This document shows positions 1 to 8,472 of a stretch of 64,000 bases of DNA, piece after piece (position 1 is the first letter of the stretch; each line of letters begins with the position of its first letter). The stretch lies in assembly GCA_016715425.1 (NCBI GenBank), contig JADKAC010000007.1:186001-250000 (forward strand), read 5' to 3'. The notes under the pieces were generated by a model. It had not been told where the DNA came from. It did no database searches and saw only the letters and a program-made list of their open reading frames with translations. A program made the position numbers and the translations under genes. Source of the stretch: Bacteroidota bacterium. Its GTDB lineage: Bacteria > Bacteroidota > Bacteroidia > Chitinophagales > BACL12.

Positions 1-234
1 AGTAAACTCGCTATTCATTTTAAAATAGCTTCATTACCCACGGGTACAAATTTTAAAATGATAATCGGCGCTTCATTGTTAGCCTCAGTTGGTTTTACAA
101 TGTCCTTATTTATTACTGAATTAGCTTTTCAAAATCCGGAATATATTTTTGAAGCGAAATTAGGAGTACTTGCAGCATCAACCATTGGTGGACTTTTAGG
201 ATATTTTTATTTGCGTAAGGTTACTGCTGTATAA
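1..234 (+). CDS. nhaA: Na+/H+ antiporter NhaA, C-terminal fragment
   Basis: This is the last 77 codons of a gene that begins before the window; frame 1 is open from base 1 to a TAA at 232-234. The product is an inner-membrane sodium/proton antiporter used for pH and salt homeostasis. The fragment carries the LPxGxxxxxxxGxxLLAxxGFTMSLFI signature typical of the last transmembrane helices of NhaA, followed by LAF, an AKLGVLAAS helix and a final glycine-rich helix. The codon pattern matches its neighbours. The next gene starts about 150 bp downstream with its own promoter-like box, so nhaA is probably the end of its own transcript. Family assignment is secure; nothing can be said about its start. 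Confidence 0.88.
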   Translation, partial: SKLAIHFKIASLPTGTNFKMIIGASLLASVGFTMSLFITELAFQNPEYIFEAKLGVLAASTIGGLLGYFYLRKVTAV

Positions 235-350
235 TTATTTGTGAAGAATTATTTGACATTTTTACATTTAAATCTTTTCAAAATAATGTCATAAATCCGC
301 TTTCAACATTTCAATAATTCTATACTAATAATTTGCTCGGGCTAAACATT

Positions 351-358
351 TAACTTTG
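351..358 (+). promoter_or_regulatory. Bacteroidota-type -7 box TAACTTTG
   Basis: TAACTTTG matches the TAnnTTTG -7 consensus of Bacteroidota housekeeping promoters and lies 27 nt before the ATG at 386. A TTTG at 332-335 is too close to be a well-spaced -33 element, so only the -7 box is claimed. Confidence 0.45.
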
Positions 359-385
359 AACACTTAAAATACACAGTTTCACAAT

Positions 386-2497
386 ATGAAAAAATTACTA
401 TTGGTATTGGCAATTATCGCTTCCTCCTCATTGGCATTTGCCCAGGACACTTTAAAATGCGGTAATACAGAAAGAGATAATTACCTATTAGCAACAGATC
501 CTATTTATGCCGCTAACCGGAAATCAATTGAAGATTTTACTGCAAAGTATTTAGCCAAGCAAAATAATACCGGTGCAGGAAGAAGCGGCGAGGTAATAGT
601 GATACCTTGTGTAATACATGTAGTATATAAAAATGCTACTGAAAATATTACCGATGAACAAGCTTATTCACAAATAGAGGCATTGAATCTCGACTTTAGA
701 AGATTAAATCCCGATGCTTCAGAAACACCGGCAGAATTTGCTTCCGTTGCCTCAGATTTAGAAATTGAATTTTGCATTGCTACGGTTGACCCTGAGGGAA
801 ATCCTACTAACGGTATTGTGCGTGTTTCAACAGCAGTACCTAGTTTCAGCACCAGTGATGATATAAAATATACTGCAAGTGGCGGTTCCGATGCATGGCC
901 TGCAGATGAATATTTAAATCTTTGGTGTGGTGATCTCGGTTCCTCATTATTAGGTTATGCGCAATTTCCCGGAGGCGCAGATGCTACCGATGGAGTAGTA
1001 GTAAATTATACAGCCTTTGGAACTGAAGGCACTGTGATAGCACCTTATAATCTTGGAAGAACAGCTTCTCATGAAGTAGGGCATTGGTTAAACTTATTAC
1101 ACATTTGGGGTGATGATGGTGGTGGATGCGGTGGCTCAGATTTTTGTGATGACACTCCAAATCAGGCAGGTGAAAATTATGGTTGTCCTACTTATCCATT
1201 AGCAGACGATTGCAGTGAATCTGTACAATTCCAAAACTTTATGGACTATACCGATGATGCGTGTTATAATATGTTTACTGAAGATCAGAAATCAAGAGCA
1301 CAAGCATTATTTGCACCCGGTGGCGCAAGATATGATTTGGGTAATTCACTTAAATGCGTTGCTTATGATTATGATGTGCAAGCAGTACAAATAATTACTC
1401 CTGTGGGCACTTATTGTTATTCCACTTTTAATCCGGTTATCGAAATTAGAAATATTGGATTTGCTGATATGACAAGTTGCGAAATTTTATATTCTGTGGA
1501 TGGAGCCACAGCTACTACTTATTACTGGACAGGTTTACTAGGAACTTACGAAGCAGAAGAAGTTACATTGCCAAGTATTTCTTTGGGTGATGGTGCGCAT
1601 ACACTTTCTATTACAGTTCAAAATCCAAGTGGCTTTACAGATGAGAACATCGTAAATAATTTTATCAGTGGAAGTTTCTTTATAAATACATTCGGACTTA
1701 CACTTCCTTTAATTCAAGGTTTCGAAACTACCGGATTCCCTTACACCGGATATACAGTTACAAATCCTGATGGCACTTATACTTGGGAAAGAACTACTGC
1801 TGCCGCAAAAACAGGGTCAGCATCTGTATTTATGAATTATTATGATTATTCTGCCTACGGTGCCGTTGATGAATTATCAATGCCTGCATATAATATGTCA
1901 GGAGTTACTGCAGCGTATTTAAATTTTGATGTTGCTTACGCCAACTATTCTCCCGATGGTGAATATTCAGATTCATTACAAGTATTAGTGAGTTCTGATT
2001 GTGGTGTTACATGGACAAGTATTTATTATAAATCATTCCCCGAATTAAATACTGCTCCTTCCATAGGATCTGCATTTATTCCATCTCAAGATCAATGGCG
2101 TACAGAAGGTGTGAGCCTGACGCCATATGTGGGAGATAAATTAGTAGTAAAATTCAGAGCTGTTTGTCAATGGGAAAACAATATGTATTTGGATAATATC
2201 AATATTGCATCCGGAACTCTTGCAGTAAATAATATGGATAACAATGCATGGATAGAAGTGTATCCAAATCCTGCAATGGATTGGTTAAATATCACCTTTA
2301 ATATTTCAGAAGATACTGAGGCTGATATTCAAATTGTAAATATGCTTGGCGAAGTAGTTTATACTGATGCTGTTAAATTCACTCCGGGTATGATTAATCA
2401 ATCTTCATTACCGGTGATGGGATTACCATCAGGATATTATTCAATAAGAATTATTGGAAATCATTTCTCATCAAGCAGAAGTTTTATCAAACAATAA
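386..2497 (+). CDS. Secreted M43 (pappalysin-like) zinc metalloprotease with T9SS sorting domain
   Basis: 703 residues. A signal peptide occupies about residues 1-20 (cleavage after AFAQ). The catalytic domain carries HEVGHWLNLLH at residues 229-239, the extended HExxHxxxxxH zinc site of M43 peptidases, and a downstream NFMDYTDDAC segment that serves as the Met-turn. It is followed by a CARDB/Ig-like segment, a MAM-like beta-sandwich (residues about 450-600), and a C-terminal domain of about 80 residues starting VYPNPAMDW, typical of T9SS type A cargo. Family knowledge predicts an endoprotease exported across the outer membrane and left on the cell surface or released. It stands alone, with a promoter box at 351 and a terminator just after it. 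The start fits the signal peptide. It has a degenerate relative at 13700-14725. Confidence 0.88.
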   Translation: MKKLLLVLAIIASSSLAFAQDTLKCGNTERDNYLLATDPIYAANRKSIEDFTAKYLAKQNNTGAGRSGEVIVIPCVIHVVYKNATENITDEQAYSQIEALNLDFRRLNPDASETPAEFASVASDLEIEFCIATVDPEGNPTNGIVRVSTAVPSFSTSDDIKYTASGGSDAWPADEYLNLWCGDLGSSLLGYAQFPGGADATDGVVVNYTAFGTEGTVIAPYNLGRTASHEVGHWLNLLHIWGDDGGGCGGSDFCDDTPNQAGENYGCPTYPLADDCSESVQFQNFMDYTDDACYNMFTEDQKSRAQALFAPGGARYDLGNSLKCVAYDYDVQAVQIITPVGTYCYSTFNPVIEIRNIGFADMTSCEILYSVDGATATTYYWTGLLGTYEAEEVTLPSISLGDGAHTLSITVQNPSGFTDENIVNNFISGSFFINTFGLTLPLIQGFETTGFPYTGYTVTNPDGTYTWERTTAAAKTGSASVFMNYYDYSAYGAVDELSMPAYNMSGVTAAYLNFDVAYANYSPDGEYSDSLQVLVSSDCGVTWTSIYYKSFPELNTAPSIGSAFIPSQDQWRTEGVSLTPYVGDKLVVKFRAVCQWENNMYLDNINIASGTLAVNNMDNNAWIEVYPNPAMDWLNITFNISEDTEADIQIVNMLGEVVYTDAVKFTPGMINQSSLPVMGLPSGYYSIRIIGNHFSSSRSFIKQ

Positions 2498-2521
2498 ATT
2501 CAATTATTTAAAATATTTAAA

Positions 2522-2545
2522 AGGCGCTTAACGGCGTCTTTTTTT
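2522..2545 (+). terminator. Rho-independent terminator
   Basis: A six-pair stem (AGGCGC with GCGTCT, one G-U pair) is followed by an uninterrupted T run, 25 nt after the M43 protease stop. Confidence 0.7.
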
Positions 2546-2576
2546 ATTGCTGTTGGGTAGTGTTATTTTTACAAGT

Positions 2577-2936
2577 ATGCTGAATCTGGAAGAGTTTAGA
2601 AATTATTGCCTGGCAATGCCGGGTGCTACTGAAGAATTACCCTTTGGTCCGGATACGCTGGTGTTTAAAGTAATGGGGAAAATATTTGCCCTTACAGGAT
2701 TGGATAGCGAAACATTCAGCATAAATCTAAAATACACCAGTGAAGAAATAGAAGAATTGCGATCTAAACATCCGGCAATTACACCCGGCTATCACATGAA
2801 TAAAAATCATTGGAATACAGTGCTTGTGGATGGTAGTATTGCAAAAAAAGAATTGTTGCGATTAATAGATATCTCCTATCAATTAATTGTAAATGGTTTA
2901 CCAAAAAAATTACAGGCAGAACTAAACGCATTGTAA
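2577..2936 (+). CDS. MmcQ/YjbR family protein
   Basis: 119 residues from the ATG at 2577 (MLNLEEFRNYCLAMPG). The frame is open further upstream, but that part overlaps the terminator of the previous gene, so the ATG is preferred. The sequence shows the family hallmarks: a CLxMPGxxEELPFGPD start, a KVMGKIFAL strand, a PGYHMNKxHWNTV block, and a final helical ELLRLIDISYQLI segment. MmcQ/YjbR proteins fold like the DNA-binding CyaY-like family, but their cellular role is largely unknown. The stop codon overlaps the start of the pseudouridine synthase gene by one base (TAATG), implying translational coupling. Confidence 0.85.
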   Translation: MLNLEEFRNYCLAMPGATEELPFGPDTLVFKVMGKIFALTGLDSETFSINLKYTSEEIEELRSKHPAITPGYHMNKNHWNTVLVDGSIAKKELLRLIDISYQLIVNGLPKKLQAELNAL

Positions 2937-3616
2937 TGGAGAACACCGTTCTATTTGAAGACAATCATTTAATTGCTGTATTAAAAAAATCTGGTGATAT
3001 TTCGCAAAGTGATAAAACCGGCGACATACCAATTAACGAAAAAATAAAAGCGTATCTAAAATTAAAATACAACAAACCCGGTAATGTTTATCTGGGATTA
3101 ATTCATCGTCTCGACCGGCCGGTTAGTGGTGTCATGCTATTTGCAAAAACGAGCAAAGCTTCCGCAAGAATGTCGGAAATAATTAAGACAAGAGCTTTTA
3201 AAAAAATCTATTGGGCAGTAGTAAAAAATGCACCACTTAAGACAGAAGATACACTTGAAGATTATTTATTGAAAGACGAAAAAAAAAATAAATCTTTTAT
3301 TGTTTCAAAAGATAAAGCAAATGCAAAGCAAGCAGTTTTACATTACAAACACATTGCAAGCAGCGACACTTATCATTTGTTGGAAGTAGAATTAGAAACC
3401 GGTCGACATCACCAGATTCGTGCACAGTTAGCACATATTGGTTGTGCTATAAAAGGTGATCTAAAATATGGTTTTTCCAGATCAAATCCGGATGGCTCCA
3501 TTCATTTACATGCGTATAGCATAAGTTTCAAACATCCAATAAGTAAAGTAGATATTTATATAAAAGCATTACCCGGTGAAGATCCTGTTTGGAATGCATT
3601 GATAAGTAATATCTGA
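2936..3616 (+). CDS. RluA-family pseudouridine synthase
   Basis: 226 residues. This cytosolic enzyme isomerises uridine to pseudouridine in rRNA or tRNA. The catalytic motif HRLDRPVSGVMLFAKT carries the essential Asp at about residue 60. The second RluA signature, ETGRHHQIRAQLAHIG followed by GDLKYG, is also present. There is no S4 domain, which fits the short RluA/RluC-like branch usual in Bacteroidota. The ATG overlaps the stop of the MmcQ gene by one base, so the two form a bicistron. The exact RNA target cannot be assigned. It converges with the gene on the opposite strand about 10 bp later, with a small hairpin (about 3625-3645) across the junction. Confidence 0.9.
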   Translation: MENTVLFEDNHLIAVLKKSGDISQSDKTGDIPINEKIKAYLKLKYNKPGNVYLGLIHRLDRPVSGVMLFAKTSKASARMSEIIKTRAFKKIYWAVVKNAPLKTEDTLEDYLLKDEKKNKSFIVSKDKANAKQAVLHYKHIASSDTYHLLEVELETGRHHQIRAQLAHIGCAIKGDLKYGFSRSNPDGSIHLHAYSISFKHPISKVDIYIKALPGEDPVWNALISNI

Positions 3617-3625
3617 ATTTAATAA

Positions 3626-4396
3626 TTATTTCTCACGGAAATAATGAATGCCCACATTTAATCCAAAAAAGAAATTATGTGAAGCTTCATAATCATCACG
3701 AAAACGTGTTTCTTCTGCATTATTATCACTTAATCCGTAATACATTTTTATAGCAGGGGTAACATATAAATTATCATTCACAAAAATATCTACACCAAGA
3801 TCTAATTGCACGCCCATATCCATATTATTAAAAAATGCTTTTGCATCTTCCGATTCGGGAGTTGTTGCAAACGCCGGTATTGCCTGTGCAATTAGTTCCA
3901 AAGGAATATCCACCAGAACTCCATCATCCTTTACATCCGCTTCATAAGATTGACTTGCAGATAATAAGAAACCAAACGAAGGACCTATCATTGCATGAAA
4001 AGCAATCTTTTCACTCTTGTTTCTATTAGAGGTAAAACGATACATAACAGGTATCTGCAAATAATTTAAATCTACATAGCGATAAGTAGCTACTCTCACA
4101 TCATCCCCCGCATTATTTGTAGGACCAAAATCCCATACTTTACCATAATAATCCTGACCCATTCCAACAAAATCAATTTCTAATTGTATACCGGAATGCG
4201 CATTGAAATTATATCCCCCAGCAAGCCCTCCAAAGCCTCCAAATTTATATTCATAATCCAATTCGGAGAAACCGTAATTATTTTGATTTAAAATCCAAAC
4301 ACTATTCACTCCGAGGTTTGTGCCTACATGCCATGATTGCGCAGATAATGTAATTGAAGTAACTAAAAATAATGCAATTAAAAAATGGTGTTTCAT
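3626..4396 (-). CDS. Outer-membrane beta-barrel (PorT-like) protein
   Basis: 256 residues from the ATG ending at 4396, which opens directly with a signal peptide (MKHHFLIALFLVTSITLSAQ); an upstream in-frame extension would spoil it. The mature part has alternating hydrophobic beta strands (HVGTNLGVNSVW, GGLAGGYNFNAHSGIQLEIDFVG, LQIPVMYRF, FHAMIGPSFGFLLSA, VQLDLGVDIFVNDNLYVTPAIKMYYGL) and ends in an aromatic strand (FFFGLNVGIHYF), the pattern of the PorT/outer-membrane-beta-barrel family of Bacteroidota. Such proteins sit in the outer membrane; the specific role is unknown. It is a single gene, convergent with the RluA gene. Confidence 0.72.
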   Translation of the reverse strand: MKHHFLIALFLVTSITLSAQSWHVGTNLGVNSVWILNQNNYGFSELDYEYKFGGFGGLAGGYNFNAHSGIQLEIDFVGMGQDYYGKVWDFGPTNNAGDDVRVATYRYVDLNYLQIPVMYRFTSNRNKSEKIAFHAMIGPSFGFLLSASQSYEADVKDDGVLVDIPLELIAQAIPAFATTPESEDAKAFFNNMDMGVQLDLGVDIFVNDNLYVTPAIKMYYGLSDNNAEETRFRDDYEASHNFFFGLNVGIHYFREK

Positions 4397-4527
4397 AGAA
4401 TATTTTTTTTGCAAAGTAACGTCACACAAAAATATTTATCAAGCAAGTTGTAAACAAGATGCAGGTAATTATAAATGTAATTCTCTATACCATGAAATAC
4501 TATGGTTACTTATTATAATTTCGCTGC

Positions 4528-5316
4528 ATGAGCAAATTAGTGCAGACAAAAGCATATATCAAATATTTCAATCAATCACTTACATCCTATGGTGTGCACT
4601 CTCCTTTCCTATTCGATTTTATAACTCATGTATTAAATGATAACAGATATTTCAATGCATTTGGTGAGATAGAAGCTGTACGTAAACATTTATTAAAGAA
4701 TACATCTGTAATTGAAATTGAGGATTTAGGAGCAGGCTCAAAAAAATTACATGCAACAAAAAGAAAAATCAGCGATATAGCAAAGACAAGTTTGACCAAT
4801 GAAAAATTTGGCAAGTTATTATTTCGAATAGTAAATCATTATTCACCACATCATATTTTGGAATTAGGAACATCACTCGGTATAAGTGCTTTGTATTTAG
4901 CAAAGGCAAAATCAACAAGTACCGTCACTACTTTAGAGGGAAGTAAAGCGATTTCCCATATTGCCCATCAAGTATTTGAACAAACACATACAGAGAATAT
5001 CCAATTAATAACCGGAAATTTTTCGGATACATTACCGCAATTGTTATCAGAATCTTATCATCCTGATTTAGTGTATATAGATGGCAATCATCGTATGAAA
5101 CCCACTCTAGATTATTTTAATACATGTTTAGAAAGTGCAAATGAAAATTGCATTTTGATTTTAGATGATATTCATTGGAGCAGTGAAATGGAACAGGCAT
5201 GGAATGAAATTAAGCATCATCCGCAATCACGATTAACCGTTGATCTCTTTTATAAAGGCATTGTTTTTACACAAAAGGAATTACTTACCAAACAAAATGT
5301 TAGCATCAGGTTTTAA
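4528..5316 (+). CDS. Class I SAM-dependent (O-methyltransferase-like) methyltransferase
   Basis: 262 residues, cytosolic. The Rossmann-fold methyltransferase core begins with ILELGTSLGISALYLA (motif I, the S-adenosylmethionine loop), followed by VTTLEGS (acidic end of strand 2), LVYIDGNHR and ILILDDIHWS. The last two resemble the metal-binding Asp/His-containing segments of catechol-type O-methyltransferases. The N-terminal 80 residues (HSPFLFDFI and the helical region after it) are usual in the Bacteroidota relatives. The substrate is unknown. A TAATTTCG box lies within 5 nt of the ATG, so the leader would be extremely short; this may be coincidental. Confidence 0.75.
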   Translation: MSKLVQTKAYIKYFNQSLTSYGVHSPFLFDFITHVLNDNRYFNAFGEIEAVRKHLLKNTSVIEIEDLGAGSKKLHATKRKISDIAKTSLTNEKFGKLLFRIVNHYSPHHILELGTSLGISALYLAKAKSTSTVTTLEGSKAISHIAHQVFEQTHTENIQLITGNFSDTLPQLLSESYHPDLVYIDGNHRMKPTLDYFNTCLESANENCILILDDIHWSSEMEQAWNEIKHHPQSRLTVDLFYKGIVFTQKELLTKQNVSIRF

Positions 5317-5393
5317 ATGCATTAACACAGTTTAACCACATTGATTTATTCCCCTGCCTCTCAATTATTATCTTTACACACTAATTTAAAAAA

Positions 5394-6770
5394 ATGAACA
5401 TGAAAAAAATTTATGTATTACTTTTTATCTCCGCAATTGCATTACAAAGTTTTGCGCAGGATAAATTACCCTCTAATTTCTTCTTCAAAGAATTACCCAA
5501 TGGCCTGCAAATGCTGGTGATTGAAGATAATACTGTTCCTCTTGCCACTATTGAAATGGTGGTTAAAAATGGCGCCTATACAGAAGATAGTGCGTTTAAT
5601 GGATTATCTCACTTGTACGAACACATGTTCTTTAAAGCAAATAAGGACATCCCTTCACAAGAAGAATTTCTGAAGCGTATCAATGAGTTGGGAATATCTT
5701 TTAATGGAACAACTTCTAACGAACGTGTGAATTATTATATCACTTTAAGTAATGGGAAACTTACTGAAGGATTAGAATTTATGAATTCAGCAATTCGCTA
5801 TCCGATGTTTTTGGAACAAGAAATGAAAAATGAAAATCCTGTAGTTGATGGTGAATTCCAAAGAGCAGAATCGAATCCATATTACTTCTTGTTTGAAGAA
5901 TTTAGCCGTAAATTTTGGGGTGCTAATTATTACAGAAAAAATCCCATTGGTTTGCATGATGTAATTCTTACTGCTACAACAGAAAAAATGCGCACCATTC
6001 AACAAAAATATTATTATCCAAATAATAGTATGCTGGTAGTTGCCGGTGATGTAGATCACAATGCTGTATTTCCTTTGATAGAAAAAATATATGGCGATTG
6101 GGTTCCGGCGGATTTCGATCCATTTGTAAAATGGCCAATACCTGAAGTAAAACCGTTAACCGGAATTACAAAATTCATGGCAACTAATGCAAATGCACAA
6201 GTACCACTTTTTATTATTGGTTTTCATGGTCCTGATACTCGCAATGATATTAAAGCAACTTATGCAGCTGATGTGTTTTCTTATATTTTACAACAAGCAA
6301 ATTCACAATTACAAAGAGATTTAATTGAAAGTGGATTAGCGTTTCAAGTAAACGTAAGTTATCAAACAGAAAAATATACAGGCCCGATACAAATTATTTT
6401 AGTGCCTAATCCTATGAAAATTCAAGAGGCTTATGATAAGCTTTGGGAAAATGTTCTTAATTGGACAAAGCCGGATTATTATACAGATGAACAATTAGAA
6501 ACAGCAAAAAATTTATTGGCAATTGATGATGCCTATGGCAAAGAAAGTACAAGTGAATTTGTACATTTGGTAACGTATTGGTGGGCAAGTGCAACTATAG
6601 ATTACTACACAAATTATGTTGCCAATCTTCAAAAAGTAACTCGCCAGGATATAACCAATTATGTAAATAAATATATAGTTGACAAACCTTATGTTGCCGG
6701 TTTAATGGTAAATCCTTCTATGAAAGATATGCCTGTTTTGAAAGAGATGGGATTTGAAATTGCGAAATAA
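5394..6770 (+). CDS. M16 family zinc peptidase, catalytic partner
   Basis: 458 residues with a signal peptide (MNMKKIYVLLFISAIALQSFAQ), so the protein acts in the periplasm. The inverted zinc motif HLYEH is at residues 73-77, with the distal zinc-ligand Glu in the EFQRAE region about 70 residues on, making this the active subunit of an M16B pair. A second M16 half (peptidase_M16_C) follows at about residues 200-390. The second gene 26 bp downstream encodes the inactive partner, so the two are expected to make a heterodimer that encloses and degrades peptides. Either of two closely spaced ATGs (5394 or 5400) could be used. Confidence 0.9.
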   Translation: MNMKKIYVLLFISAIALQSFAQDKLPSNFFFKELPNGLQMLVIEDNTVPLATIEMVVKNGAYTEDSAFNGLSHLYEHMFFKANKDIPSQEEFLKRINELGISFNGTTSNERVNYYITLSNGKLTEGLEFMNSAIRYPMFLEQEMKNENPVVDGEFQRAESNPYYFLFEEFSRKFWGANYYRKNPIGLHDVILTATTEKMRTIQQKYYYPNNSMLVVAGDVDHNAVFPLIEKIYGDWVPADFDPFVKWPIPEVKPLTGITKFMATNANAQVPLFIIGFHGPDTRNDIKATYAADVFSYILQQANSQLQRDLIESGLAFQVNVSYQTEKYTGPIQIILVPNPMKIQEAYDKLWENVLNWTKPDYYTDEQLETAKNLLAIDDAYGKESTSEFVHLVTYWWASATIDYYTNYVANLQKVTRQDITNYVNKYIVDKPYVAGLMVNPSMKDMPVLKEMGFEIAK

Positions 6771-6796
6771 TTAATCACCAACATTAAAATTCAAAT

Positions 6797-8128
6797 ATGA
6801 AAAATATAATATTAAAAACCGGAACACTTTTGCTTGCTTTTATTGCAACTACGTGTTTAACGTTTGCGGATAACACTACCAAAGAATTAAATATTGATGG
6901 TATAAAAGTGATTCTGAAAACTACACCTAAAGAAGTAATCAGTGTACGCATGTTTATTGAAGGCGGTACCGCTAATTACGATGATAAATTAGAAGGTATT
7001 GAAAACATGACTTTAAGTCTGATGATAGATGGTGGCACAAAAAATTTATCAAAATTAGATTTCAAAACAGAATCAGAAAAAATAGGTACATCATTCAGTG
7101 CTGCAACAAATTTGGATTATGGATTTATCAGCATGACATGTATAAAAGCATTTTGGGATAAGTCATGGAATTTATTTGCAGATGCGGTGATGAATCCTGC
7201 ATTAAGTAAAGATGAATTTACTATTCTTCAACAACAATTAGTTGCAGGTGCAAAATCAAATGAATCAGATCCTGATGGACATCTCGCATTGATTTCACGT
7301 CGCAATGCATTTCCTAATTCCAATTATCGTAAAGAACCAAATGGTACTGCAGAAAGTTTAAATGCATTGACATTAGATCAGGTGCAGAAATATTATTCGC
7401 AGATAATTGTGAAGAAAAGAACTTTTATTGTTGTAGTAGGAAATATTACAGAAGCAGAAATTACAAAAGCTATAAAAGAAAGTCTTGCGAAATTACCACA
7501 AGGTACTACCACTGCAAGAGAGCAACAAACTATTCTTACTGAAGGAAAAGTATTTATTGAAGACAGAGATATTGCAACAAATTATATTCGTGGTGTAATG
7601 AGTGCCCCGATGTTAAATACAAAAGAAGGTGTAGCAATGCGTATTGCAATGAATATTTTAGGTGATCGTTATTTTACTGAATTGCGTACTAAGAGAAGTT
7701 TATCTTATGCACCCGCTGCATTCTATGCGCAGGCAGCAGTATTTAATCCTTACAGTGTGATTTATATTTCAACAACAGATCCTGAACAAAGTATGCAGGT
7801 GATGGTGGATGAAATAAATAAAATAAAGAAAGAAGGTTTCTCAGAAGAAGAATTAACAGATACGAGAGAAACTTTTTTAACACAATACTATCTTACTCTA
7901 GAAACCACCGCAAACCAGGCGAATGCATTGGGTGTAAGTGAAATGGCAGGCGGCTGGGAAATGATGGACAACTTTACTAAAGATGTAAATGAAACTACAT
8001 TAAAAGAAGTAAATAAAGTGTTCGATCAATATTCAAAAGCAATCGTTTGGACATATCTTGGAAAACAAGGTATGGTGAAACAAGAAAATTTCAAACAACC
8101 GGTTGAAACAAAAAACAAACCTTATTAA
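6797..8128 (+). CDS. M16 family peptidase-like, non-catalytic partner
   Basis: 443 residues with a signal peptide (cleavage near CLTFAD). The fold matches M16, but the zinc motif is missing: where HxxEH should stand the sequence reads GIENMTLSLMIDGG. The C-terminal half keeps the arginine/tyrosine block typical of the substrate-binding subunit (FTELRTKRSLSYAPAAFY). This is the usual arrangement of M16B pairs, where one chain supplies zinc and the other the R/Y pair. It is co-transcribed with the upstream catalytic gene (26 bp gap) and followed by a strong terminator. Confidence 0.88.
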   Translation: MKNIILKTGTLLLAFIATTCLTFADNTTKELNIDGIKVILKTTPKEVISVRMFIEGGTANYDDKLEGIENMTLSLMIDGGTKNLSKLDFKTESEKIGTSFSAATNLDYGFISMTCIKAFWDKSWNLFADAVMNPALSKDEFTILQQQLVAGAKSNESDPDGHLALISRRNAFPNSNYRKEPNGTAESLNALTLDQVQKYYSQIIVKKRTFIVVVGNITEAEITKAIKESLAKLPQGTTTAREQQTILTEGKVFIEDRDIATNYIRGVMSAPMLNTKEGVAMRIAMNILGDRYFTELRTKRSLSYAPAAFYAQAAVFNPYSVIYISTTDPEQSMQVMVDEINKIKKEGFSEEELTDTRETFLTQYYLTLETTANQANALGVSEMAGGWEMMDNFTKDVNETTLKEVNKVFDQYSKAIVWTYLGKQGMVKQENFKQPVETKNKPY

Positions 8129-8152
8129 GGCATATTCAATCCTTATAAAAAA

Positions 8153-8179
8153 ACACTCGCTTTGCGGGTGTTTTTTTTT
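8153..8179 (+). terminator. Rho-independent terminator of the M16 operon
   Basis: An eight-pair stem (ACACTCGC with GCGGGTGT, one G-U pair), a TTT loop and a T9 tract, 25 nt after the stop codon. Confidence 0.85.
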
Positions 8180-8472
8180 GTGGTTACTTTAGATAATTCC
8201 TTTACCAATTAACAACAATGAATGCCATTGTGAATGTTGTTAGACTCAGGATAAAAAATATTATTATGTCCCTCTCTGTAAATAATTTCTGCATTAGTAA
8301 TCATCTAGTCTCGTATTGCAACGATGCAAAAGTTCAATAGGTGAATTAATTGAGAATTAATTTGATTTTTTTTAAATGATATGATGCTAGGTGGACTGTT
8401 CTAACTTTGAACTTTTAACAATTATATTCTACCCAATCCGTTAGACGAAATCGACAACTATAGTTATTGATA
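8180..8472. other. Intergenic region, mostly featureless
   Basis: 293 bp with no convincing ORF. It holds an imperfect inverted repeat (TAACAACA at 8210-8217 with TGTTGTTA at 8235-8242) and a -7-like TAACTTTG at 8402. Nothing else is recognisable. Confidence 0.5.
8402..8409 (+). promoter_or_regulatory. Bacteroidota-type -7 box TAACTTTG
   Basis: Matches TAnnTTTG, 63 nt upstream of the ATG at 8473, in an otherwise noncoding stretch. No good -33 element is visible. Confidence 0.4.

Noticed and set aside
4320..4640. 106-codon plus-strand frame
   Set aside because: It crosses the spacer and the start of the methyltransferase gene in another frame; no signal, motif or suitable codon pattern.
8210..8242. 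Inverted repeat TAACAACA/TGTTGTTA
   Set aside because: Overlapping alternative pairings and no T tract; too weak for a terminator, and no gene context for an operator.
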